56,480 bases of DNA from Candidatus Didemnitutus sp. (GTDB taxonomy: Bacteria > Verrucomicrobiota > Verrucomicrobiia > Opitutales > Opitutaceae): the NCBI GenBank assembly GCA_030681265.1, contig JAUXXD010000075.1:1-56480 (forward strand). Direction: 5' to 3'. Position 1 is the first letter of the stretch, and every line of letters begins with the position of its first letter. The notes beneath the pieces were generated by a model. It had not been told where the DNA came from. It worked only from the letters and a program-made list of their open reading frames with translations, and did not search any database. Below, in pieces: positions 49,943-56,480 of this stretch. Both the position numbers and the translations under genes were made by a program.

Positions 49943-50701
49943 TCAGATGGGACCGGAAAGGAGGGCGCGGGCATCTGCGGGATCGGCGAACGGACCGAGC
50001 GCGTAACCGTGCTTGGCATCCCGCCAAAGCATAAGCGTGGTGGCCGCGTAGGTCTCGGCGCGGGCCTCGGCCAGAGGCGGCAATTCGCCAAACGCATCCG
50101 GACGCTCAAAAACGAATAGAAGCACGGTGCGCCGTTCGTCGCCGACGAAACAAAGCAGCGAAACCTTGCCCTGCGGCGTGTCCCACTCCTGGCAGCCGAG
50201 CAACATGAGCCCGGCCAACCGGGAAGGCAGGTTGTCGGGCATAGGGGCGCTGCGCGCCGCCAGCCACGAGCGGATGCGGGCGACGTCGCCGCTCATCAAC
50301 CCGAGGGAAAGCTGGTGCTGGGAAAGTTGATGAGCCGCCTCGGCCAACGAGACCGGAGCGGGGCCGGACGGCCGCCGCAGGGTGGACCACGCGACGGACA
50401 GGGAGAGACCGAGGATCAGTCCCGCCGCAACCGGCCAGGCGGCCCTTCTCCACCAAATTGCGCGAGTGGGGTGGCCAGCGCGTGCTCCAGCCAGAATCGT
50501 GGCGCGCAAATCAGGAGGGACCGGGATGGAGCGTAAGGCTTGGGAAATCGCGCGATCCGTGCGGCGCTGATTATTCAGCCACTCACGCAACTGCGCATCA
50601 TGGCGGGCCAAGTTCAAAGCTTGGGCAAAACAGGGATCGTGTGCGTCGCCTCCGGTCGGACGAAATATCCGCAAAAGTTGTTGGGCGATCATGCGATTCA
50701 T
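49943..50701 (-). CDS. Second anti-sigma-like membrane protein, paralogue without adjacent sigma factor
   Basis: 252 residues from the ATG at 50701, chosen because the N-terminus then aligns with the anti-sigma protein at 4668-5453: RP-G-D near the start, REWLNNQRRTD against GEWLAKQERFD, and VPPDLRATILAGARA against PPPDLRALILAGAAA. One membrane helix lies at about 90-110 after an IWWRRA boundary. The C-terminal domain is longer and differs. No sigma gene is next to it. An ECF-type promoter lies upstream (50807-50836), and arsM follows. Another ATG at 50743 is possible. Confidence 0.65.
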   Translation of the reverse strand: MNRMIAQQLLRIFRPTGGDAHDPCFAQALNLARHDAQLREWLNNQRRTDRAISQALRSIPVPPDLRATILAGARAGHPTRAIWWRRAAWPVAAGLILGLSLSVAWSTLRRPSGPAPVSLAEAAHQLSQHQLSLGLMSGDVARIRSWLAARSAPMPDNLPSRLAGLMLLGCQEWDTPQGKVSLLCFVGDERRTVLLFVFERPDAFGELPPLAEARAETYAATTLMLWRDAKHGYALGPFADPADARALLSGPI

Positions 50702-50806
50702 GGCTGCACAGTCGGAAATCGGGGCGAACACAGGGTGTCCCATCCCGGCATGAAACGCGGGCGGAGGCTGATTTGAATGCGCGGCTGACGATAATTCACG
50801 ACAGCC

Positions 50807-50836
50807 GTAAGAACGCCGGACGGACCACTTTATTCC
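50807..50836 (-). promoter_or_regulatory. ECF-type promoter of the anti-sigma-2/arsM/pst operon
   Basis: GGAAT (50832-50836, GGAATAAA), 18 nt, TTCTTAC (50807-50813). The leader is about 100 nt if the ATG at 50701 is used. A start further upstream (50863) would precede this promoter. Confidence 0.55.
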
Positions 50837-51014
50837 CGTGAACTCGACGGCCGAAAGTAACATTACCCACTTTCGTCAAATTCGCCTGTTCACGGTTTCT
50901 TTGAAAGGGCTGGTAGCTGTAAGGGGTGAACATCGCCACGAGCTAGGTTAAGGCAATTTAGAATACAGCTATAATCTAATTACCAACTATTTAAATAATT
51001 ACCGTGAGAAAGAC

Positions 51015-51042
51015 TTGACAAATACTATGGGCGGTAGATAGT
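51015..51042 (+). promoter_or_regulatory. Sigma-70-like promoter candidate
   Basis: TTGACA (51015-51020), 16 bp, GATAGT (51037-51042), 21 bp before the ATG of the next gene. The -10 matches TATAAT at four of six. Confidence 0.4.
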
Positions 51043-51063
51043 GGCATATACAACACACCGCGT

Positions 51064-51471
51064 ATGGCTTCAAAAATGTTCAACTTCCCTCTCACGCCCG
51101 CCGCTGCGGAACGACTTAGTGCCGTGCGGGCGAGCACTGGACTCTCACACGCGGTCAACCTGGCGTGGGGCATGAAGCAATGGGTCGAGGCAGGAGGATT
51201 GACCGAAGGAGTGGTTTTTTCTCCAGAGTCCTCAGCGAGGCAGCAGAAAGTCCTTAAGCTCCCGCCCGAAGCAGCTTCAGATCTGGCATTTCTCAGGGAG
51301 AGAACGGGGCTGCCCCTCTGGCGAGTGGCCGACGGCGCTTTATTCTTCTGCACGATTAAACGGCATCCTGACGCCATTGCTGTAGATCGGAACCCCAAGC
51401 TCGCGGAGTTTACCGATGAAGAAATTCGTATCGAAGCGACGCGGAGAGGCTTTCGCGTAGAAAAAGACTAA
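51064..51471 (+). CDS. Unknown protein with duplicated helix-turn-like half
   Basis: 135 residues. Two similar halves: FPLTPAAAERLSAVRASTGL (about 8-27) and LPPEAASDLAFLRERTGL (about 69-87), each followed by a helix rich in Ala/Trp. The pattern (L-P-x-x-AA-x-x-L-x-x-LR-x-x-TGL) recalls ribbon-helix-helix (CopG/Arc-like) proteins, which would make this a fused tandem dimer and hence a DNA-binding candidate. I do not recognise a named family. It is the first gene of the AT-rich block. Confidence 0.6.
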   Translation: MASKMFNFPLTPAAAERLSAVRASTGLSHAVNLAWGMKQWVEAGGLTEGVVFSPESSARQQKVLKLPPEAASDLAFLRERTGLPLWRVADGALFFCTIKRHPDAIAVDRNPKLAEFTDEEIRIEATRRGFRVEKD

Positions 51472-51505
51472 AATATGTTTTGCATAAAAATATATGCCAC
51501 TAGCT

Positions 51506-51526
51506 ATGCCGCAATTAATGCGGCAT
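51506..51526. repeat. Inverted repeat between unknown genes
   Basis: ATGCCGCA-ATTAA-TGCGGCAT, a perfect 8-bp stem with a 5-nt loop, 35 bp after the stop of the 135-residue gene. There is no T run on either side, so it may be an operator or a weak terminator. Confidence 0.5.
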
Positions 51527-51606
51527 TATGAGACAAACATCTCAACCACGATCTTCCAGTAGGCCATTAACAACAGACGCATCAATAATCCCAAAACTAC
51601 AAATAT

Positions 51607-52290
51607 ATGAAAAACAGCAAACGTATTGAAGAGAGAAGTAACAGGTCTATCAATTACGAAATTTTAGTCAGCCCGTGGCTGCACAAGTATATTGATAGTC
51701 GGGAATTCCTGACCAAGATCAAGGCACGCAACATTACATTAGAAGTCGAGCTGTGTGTCATGTTGATGGGCTACATTGAAGACCCTGATCGCGATCATGC
51801 ATATGCGGTTTTCAAAAACGTTAACATCTCCAGACTCGAAGCCGATGAGCTAATGTCTCAATTCGAGTCTGAACTCCAAAAACATGGAGTGGACATCGCC
51901 AAAATGCTGGCAAAATCCACGCAGAGGTGGGCGAAATCAAATATTTTTGAATGGGCGAATTTTACGATCAACAGAATTCTGGAGTCCATCGTGGTTGATA
52001 TTTCCATATGCTCTCAGCAATTCGATGACCGCGTTCTAGAGCGGGTGATCATCGTATTATTGAATAATCTGGCGGACCATAAAGACAAAGAGGCCAAACT
52101 AACGCTTGAAATACTGGGGCTCTCGGGGGATTTGGACGCCTTAATCGAAAACTTTCGGGATCATTGGTCGCGCTATATGAGCAAGGTCGCTGACTCAAGG
52201 ATGACCCCCAGTGAAAGGATCTCGAAAGCGCAAATCGATGGCCTTCGCGGGGCTTTCTTAAAATTACACATGAAAGATGCGGATCAATAA
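51607..52290 (+). CDS. Unknown protein in AT-rich block
   Basis: 227 residues, mostly alpha-helical by appearance, acidic and lysine-rich, with no signal peptide or membrane segment. Segments such as VSPWLHKYIDSREFLTK, VAVYMLMGYIED-like VMLMGYIEDPDRDHAYAVF and RVIIVLLNNLADHKDKEAKL are not from a family I know. It is followed 22 bp later by another unknown gene, with which it probably shares a message. Confidence 0.6.
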   Translation: MKNSKRIEERSNRSINYEILVSPWLHKYIDSREFLTKIKARNITLEVELCVMLMGYIEDPDRDHAYAVFKNVNISRLEADELMSQFESELQKHGVDIAKMLAKSTQRWAKSNIFEWANFTINRILESIVVDISICSQQFDDRVLERVIIVLLNNLADHKDKEAKLTLEILGLSGDLDALIENFRDHWSRYMSKVADSRMTPSERISKAQIDGLRGAFLKLHMKDADQ

Positions 52291-52312
52291 GCAACAACCA
52301 AGAGGATGAGCC

Positions 52313-52711
52313 ATGCATGAAGAATCTGATAAATTAACACTAGGAGAGGTGTGTTTAGCTAAAACGATTGCTAGGTTTACCCTGGCCAGGTCGCTGCACT
52401 TGAAAGAAAAGAGCGAAGCCTCAATTAAAAGGCTCAAGTATCATCTGACCGATTACGAAGACGAGGAGGCGCTACGCCTCCTGAAGCCGGATGAGCCGAA
52501 TCATAATATCAAAATACATCGCATGGTGAATCATCTGGTATCGTCCGCACTCAGGAAACGCGGCGCGACTGTGATCATTGTCAAGGTGAATGCCTCGGCC
52601 TATCTGGGGTGGCTTCGTAAAAACGACATGCCGAATAATGCGGCAAACCGAGCCTTATACATTTCAACGGCACCGTATTGCGGTGCGATCCAGCAGGATA
52701 AGGGATTTTGA
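52313..52711 (+). CDS. Unknown small protein in AT-rich block
   Basis: 132 residues. The start is preceded by AGAGGA, a fair Shine-Dalgarno. The N-terminal half is helical with KRLKYHLTDYEDEEALRLL; a central segment ATVIIVKVNASAYLGWLRKND could be a beta-alpha unit. No recognised family. It lies between the 227-residue gene and the DUF3987-type ATPase gene. Confidence 0.55.
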   Translation: MHEESDKLTLGEVCLAKTIARFTLARSLHLKEKSEASIKRLKYHLTDYEDEEALRLLKPDEPNHNIKIHRMVNHLVSSALRKRGATVIIVKVNASAYLGWLRKNDMPNNAANRALYISTAPYCGAIQQDKGF

Positions 52712-52806
52712 TGCAGGCTTGTGTTTGGACGCGTTTTGGACACGCATTTCTATCATAAGTCATTTATTTTAAATAAATAACGAAGTGAGATCAAATATTC
52801 CATCCA

Positions 52807-54183
52807 ATGCGCCACCGAAGCTACAGTAACGTAAAGAACGCCCCGATGTTCCAAGCATGGCATGAGAATGTCCGATCAGGAGTAGCGCCTTGCGGCGGGC
52901 ATCCCGGCGACTCAGAGCCATCAATCAAGCGTATAGAGGAATTCATCGCGCACATTGAACTCGCACAAATCCCCAAAGCGCCCTTGTCGCAAATCTTTCC
53001 ACGCGGGCATATACTCCATGACGTTATTGATGTATTTTACGAACGGAGCCTCATTCCGGTGGAGATACCGATATGGACATTATTAATTCTGGTTGCCCAA
53101 TATCTTGGTCAGAAAGGTGTATCGCTTGAGATGGACTTGGCGGACATCGGCGGCAGAAACTCAATTAAGCCGAATCTCTGGATTTTATTATTTGCATCAT
53201 CGGCATCCGGAAAAACCCTGATCTTTGATTCAATGAAAGATGGGCTGGGTGAAATTAGCGTCACTCAGGCACCTGCTTCGACTGCAAAACTTCGTGCCCA
53301 AATAATTATATCAGAAGGGCGGCCCATGCTGCTGCTTTGGGACGAGTTTGGACAGGACATAAAAATGGCAAAATCAGGGAGGGGGAATTTCCTGGGGCTA
53401 CAAAAGCTTCTGATAAATGCCTACAATGGCGAAGTTGGCCCGTCTTTGGCAAATGGAGGTATTCAGAGCAAGACTTCGGCCCAAGTATCTCTCTTGGCAT
53501 TAAGCCAAGGAGAGTTGATTAGTGATCACTTCTCTTGGCAGGACTGGAGTTCAGGATTAATGCAACGATTCACCTTTGTATACGCGGGGACTCAAGCTGA
53601 GCCAATCAGCGACTTGGAGTATGGCAGGAAGATTGATTTCTCTGAAGTAATAAAGACCATAGCCAGCCATGGGTTCATGGAGCAGCTGTGGAGTCTTTTA
53701 TGCTCAAACTGCATTCACAGCCAATATCACACTAGCGACGAAATCATCGAGTTCGAACAGAGGAGCGTTGGCGAACTACGGCGAAAGATAGGATCTCATC
53801 AGTCATTCCTCTCCAGGTCTTTATTCACTGCTAGAAAGCTGGCACTGGTGTTGCACATCCTCAGCGGCAATTCCTCGCAAGTGATAACAATGGACGATTC
53901 AAAACTGGCGTGGAGTTTGATCGAAGGGAGCTTACATGATCTGAAGTTCCTGTCCGACACCAATGAGCAACGTTGCTTGGTGGAAGCATTCAACAAGGCC
54001 GAAAATGCATATCACTCGATGAACAATAAAGCTGATTTCACCTATAGTCACCTAATGTCACGCACGTTGAGCGGTGCCTACAAAAACGGATTGGATAAGG
54101 ACGTCGTTCGATTTATTCATAAAGCCGTCGTGCATAAAAATAGAACCCTCGGTGATGCCAAGGGCCTCACGCATGGGCTGTGA
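52807..54183 (+). CDS. DUF3987/YfjI-type P-loop ATPase
   Basis: 458 residues. Walker A in FASSASGKTLIFDS (about 130-143), Walker B in MLLLWDEFGQDIK, a sensor-like VSLLALSQGELI and a C-terminal helical region with LVLHILSGN. These fit DUF3987 proteins, primase/helicase-like ATPases common on plasmids, phages and integrative elements. A primase part is not fused here. It points to a mobile-element origin of the AT-rich block. It is convergent with the DUF499 gene. Confidence 0.75.
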   Translation: MRHRSYSNVKNAPMFQAWHENVRSGVAPCGGHPGDSEPSIKRIEEFIAHIELAQIPKAPLSQIFPRGHILHDVIDVFYERSLIPVEIPIWTLLILVAQYLGQKGVSLEMDLADIGGRNSIKPNLWILLFASSASGKTLIFDSMKDGLGEISVTQAPASTAKLRAQIIISEGRPMLLLWDEFGQDIKMAKSGRGNFLGLQKLLINAYNGEVGPSLANGGIQSKTSAQVSLLALSQGELISDHFSWQDWSSGLMQRFTFVYAGTQAEPISDLEYGRKIDFSEVIKTIASHGFMEQLWSLLCSNCIHSQYHTSDEIIEFEQRSVGELRRKIGSHQSFLSRSLFTARKLALVLHILSGNSSQVITMDDSKLAWSLIEGSLHDLKFLSDTNEQRCLVEAFNKAENAYHSMNNKADFTYSHLMSRTLSGAYKNGLDKDVVRFIHKAVVHKNRTLGDAKGLTHGL

Positions 54184-54208
54184 GGCTCTACGAAAGTGCA
54201 TCGGGCTA

Positions 54209-56480
54209 TTACCCCGCCTCAAAACCACCCTTCACCTTCAGCACCTTACTGTTCTCCGAAACGGTGCGGATGACGCCGTCCGGGAAGCCAGCGGGGAGTT
54301 CGGCTTGGATTTCCAAGGTCACCTTCACGTCTGCACCGACCAAAGCCACCAAGTGCTCAATCAGCTCCTTGGAGAGATTGCCCACGTCTCGGTTCACTCG
54401 CGCAGGGTCGATTTCCACGGTGCCAAAGTAGCGTGTAGGCTTGGCTGGAGCCGGTGGGCTGACAGGTGATCCCGACGTATCCCCGCCTACAATGGAGGTG
54501 CTCCCGCCTGCTGTGGCTGGCAAATTGGGTGATGAACTGGAGTGCTTGGAGGCTGGCTCCACGGGCTGCTCGGCAGCGAACTGAACGTTGGCTGCGGAGG
54601 GTTTTACCAATACCCCGTCTCCTTCAATTGAGACGTGGAAGCCGACACCTGTTCGCAAACCGCGATAGCGCTTTGCGACCTCATCCCAACTGTCCGCGTA
54701 GGCGAAACCGTCGGTTACCCACGTGAGCAGGCCAACGCCTTCACGCACAGCCTCCTCCAGCACATCGGGCGACCGCAGCCGTGGGAGATAGAGGTAACGG
54801 GCAAAGTCCTCCACGAGCTGCTTGATGGCCACATGCTCACCGCGCCACAGAGGCACCTTGTCGAGTTCGAGCCGGAGCGATGACGCCCCCAGCGTGGCGT
54901 AGAGCAGGCCTTCGCTTTTCAGTTTTTTGGATGCGCGCTGGGCCAGATCGTCCTGCCCCTGCAGCTTAAGGTCATTCCAAGTGATCTCCGAGCTACCCAC
55001 AGCCTGCGAGGGCACGAGCAGCCAAACGTAGGTTTCGGGAATGCGGAGCTTAACCGTATCTTCCGCCGCTTTGTGCTTGGTCTTGGCCTGACGCGACTGA
55101 AACGCATCGAGGTTCAGTTCGTCGTGACTCTCGTCGATAGAGCGCCACGCGAGCTGCTGCCTCACCGCTTGCGAGAGTTCCCCGAGGCGTGTGCGGTCGG
55201 CTCCAAGGAACACCAATGCGTTCGCATACTGGCGTGGACTGGAGCCACGCGTGCTCAGGATTTTCGCCGCTTGGTCACGCGCCGCACTACTCGGGTCTTT
55301 CGAGCCATGCGCGGTTTCGGGGCCGAGAATCACCAGACGGATCGGTTGCTCGTCAGGGATGTCCACGGACCCTCCTGGACACGCATGCACGCGGGTGAAA
55401 TCACCCTTGGCTCCGGCGAGGTCGCGCAGACGCCGACGGATTTCCTCCATCACGTCATCATCCGAAAGCTGGGCCGCCTTGCTCTCTGCCAGACGATTGA
55501 CGCTGGGCTGAGTCGAGAACCAGTAGCGCTTGCCATCTTCGTAAAGGTAGGTCGCCTGACCGTTCAGCCGACGCAACGCACCTCCAAACGTCGCGACCGT
55601 TTCGCCCGGCTGCACGCAGCCTAACTTAATTTGGCGATCATCGAGACCCTTGTTGGTCGCACGAAGCGTAGGGGCGGAACCCAAGTAAAGGGTGCGGGCC
55701 ACACGACGGGTCGCGGAATAACGGCCGAAATTCGGGTTCTCGCGGTCGAGCTTCAACGGAAGCGAATTTGATCCGTCGATGTCCTTCTCCAGCACGGGCA
55801 CCCACTGATCCTCCAGATAGCGAGTCAGCTCAAACTGCACCGCTGGGTCGTCCACTGGCACACACGCAGGCATGATGAGAAGTGATTTGTCGTTCCGCTC
55901 CCATAGCGAGTGGATGACTGAAGCCATGAGGCGCAACACGCCGCGCGTGCGCTGAAACTTCACCAGTGACGACCAATCGTTGTAGAGGCGGTCGAAGAGT
56001 TCGGGGTGAATGGGGTAGGCCGCCTTGATGCGGTCCTCATAACGGTAGTCGGTGCAGTCGGCAGGAAACTCCTGCGCCTGACTCTGGTAGAGTTCGGCGT
56101 AGGCACGAGCTACGGTATCACGGGCCTTGAACAGGGCGGGATCGGAGATCGGTTTGAAGAGACGGCGACGGACAATCTCGAAACCTTCCTCCGCGCTAGC
56201 GGGACGCCATGGCGACTCGACGCGACCGATGGCGTTTTTCAGGCGCTCCAACGCATCGCGACCACGCTGGCCACCCACCTCGACATCCGAGACGTCATTG
56301 TAGGCGTTGGTGGTATGCGGATTGGTTTCGGACGCGGGGATACTGACCACCAGCAGCGTCTGCTTTGCGGCCTTGGCCGCCTCGCTCAAAGTTTGGGCGA
56401 ACGTGAAGTGAGTTTCGAAGCTGCCTCCCGGCAGGTCATTCGCATCGTGGAGCTGGCGCGCGTAGGCCACCCATTCGTCG
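54209..56480 (-). CDS. DUF499-family ATPase, defence-associated type, N-terminus outside window
   Basis: The reading frame runs through the right edge (DEWVAYARQLHD at the edge), so the N-terminal part with the P-loop is missing. What remains is 757 codons. Conserved DUF499 stretches include LPGGSFETHFTFAQTLSEAA, IGRVESPWRPASAEEGFEIVRRRLF, AYPIHPELFDRLYNDW, FQRTRGVLRLMA and LVFLGADRTRLGELSQAVR. A linker rich in Ser/Pro/Gly (about 54440-54540) precedes a conserved C-terminal domain. In other genomes such proteins lie with DUF1156 methyltransferases and helicases in anti-phage loci. Its GC content is higher than that of the block to its left. Confidence 0.85.
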   Translation of the reverse strand, partial: DEWVAYARQLHDANDLPGGSFETHFTFAQTLSEAAKAAKQTLLVVSIPASETNPHTTNAYNDVSDVEVGGQRGRDALERLKNAIGRVESPWRPASAEEGFEIVRRRLFKPISDPALFKARDTVARAYAELYQSQAQEFPADCTDYRYEDRIKAAYPIHPELFDRLYNDWSSLVKFQRTRGVLRLMASVIHSLWERNDKSLLIMPACVPVDDPAVQFELTRYLEDQWVPVLEKDIDGSNSLPLKLDRENPNFGRYSATRRVARTLYLGSAPTLRATNKGLDDRQIKLGCVQPGETVATFGGALRRLNGQATYLYEDGKRYWFSTQPSVNRLAESKAAQLSDDDVMEEIRRRLRDLAGAKGDFTRVHACPGGSVDIPDEQPIRLVILGPETAHGSKDPSSAARDQAAKILSTRGSSPRQYANALVFLGADRTRLGELSQAVRQQLAWRSIDESHDELNLDAFQSRQAKTKHKAAEDTVKLRIPETYVWLLVPSQAVGSSEITWNDLKLQGQDDLAQRASKKLKSEGLLYATLGASSLRLELDKVPLWRGEHVAIKQLVEDFARYLYLPRLRSPDVLEEAVREGVGLLTWVTDGFAYADSWDEVAKRYRGLRTGVGFHVSIEGDGVLVKPSAANVQFAAEQPVEPASKHSSSSPNLPATAGGSTSIVGGDTSGSPVSPPAPAKPTRYFGTVEIDPARVNRDVGNLSKELIEHLVALVGADVKVTLEIQAELPAGFPDGVIRTVSENSKVLKVKGGFEAG

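Larger units (their letters stand above)
50702..51063. other. Intergenic region, switch to AT-rich DNA
   Basis: This 362-bp gap between divergent genes holds the ECF-type promoter of the arsM operon and, from about 50880, an abrupt change to AT-rich sequence. A sigma-70 promoter candidate lies near its right end. No gene is visible. Confidence 0.5.
50880..54205. other. AT-rich block of probable foreign origin
   Basis: Base composition falls visibly compared with the GC-rich DNA to the left, codon use becomes AT-rich, and the four genes here are unknown or of a mobile-element type. Unlike the left part, there are long AT-only runs in the gaps. No integrase, transposase or terminal repeat is visible, so the boundaries are approximate. 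Confidence 0.6.

Noticed and set aside
51506-51526. Inverted repeat as a rho-independent terminator
   Set aside because: The stem is good but no T run follows on either strand; kept only as an inverted repeat.
56468-56470. GTG at 56470 as start of the DUF499 gene
   Set aside because: Conserved residues (DEWVAYARQL) run past it to the edge, so the gene begins outside the window.
1-56480. CRISPR arrays, rRNA genes, insertion sequences, integrase genes
   Set aside because: No regular direct repeats with spacers, no rRNA sequence and no transposase or recombinase motifs were seen.

Overview
The window is a dense, GC-rich bacterial chromosome segment. It has no rRNA, CRISPR array or intact tRNA. 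The taxon is inferred: large secreted proteins with Ig-like repeats share a C-terminal module (DGxxNLxxYxLG ... STDLxxW ... RLRV) that I associate with Verrucomicrobiota, and the overall gene style resembles Opitutaceae. No marker gene settles this.

Layout. 1-4.1 kb: the 3' part of a secreted Ig-repeat protein and a subtilase. 4.3 kb: a tRNA-Met 3' fragment with its terminator, looking like an integration scar. 4.7-6.0 kb: an ECF sigma factor and its membrane anti-sigma factor. 6.1-13.8 kb (minus): a long operon with a TlpA-type thioredoxin, an arsenosugar-type glycosyltransferase, DUF547, a MerA-like flavoprotein, TVP38, a histidine kinase, arsenate reductase and DUF3179. 13.9-21.5 kb: a methyltransferase, a glycosyltransferase/mannosyltransferase fusion, a flavoprotein/NosR-like/ferredoxin fusion with rhodanese and fatty-acid hydroxylase, and a small-protein/DUF3047 operon. 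21.6-26.5 kb: an extended mercury operon (MerR divergent from MerTP, MerA, NHL protein, MerP-like protein, outer-membrane protein). 26.5-33.7 kb: CBS protein, then a plus-strand operon (OB-fold, YceI, CoaB-DinB fusion, NRDE, OlsF-like acyltransferase, chalcone-isomerase-like, DoxX-like) and a nitroreductase. 33.7-39.7 kb: electrophile and redox genes under two TetR regulators, plus a Xre-RES toxin-antitoxin pair. 39.8-43.5 kb: arsS operon with the second arsenosugar glycosyltransferase. 43.6-50.8 kb: peroxiredoxin, then an operon of a second anti-sigma-like gene, arsM, an SRPBCC membrane protein and pstSCAB. 50.9-54.2 kb: an AT-rich, foreign-looking block of unknown genes and a DUF3987-type ATPase. 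54.2 kb to the end: a DUF499 ATPase of a type known from phage-defence loci, cut by the window edge.

The main finding is regulatory. Fourteen candidate sites of form GGAATA(A/G)-N15-CTCTNAY (GGAAT and the -10 separated by 18 nt in twelve, 17 in two) lie in the correct orientation before most transcription units between 6 and 51 kb, including the ECF sigma gene itself. This looks like an ECF sigma regulon in cis. It joins arsenic methylation and arsenosugar synthesis, phosphate/arsenate uptake, redox enzymes, electrophile detoxification and lipid modification. Several sites put the predicted transcription start on the ATG (leaderless mRNA), two overlap or abut TetR palindromes, and a paralogue of the anti-sigma factor sits in the regulon.
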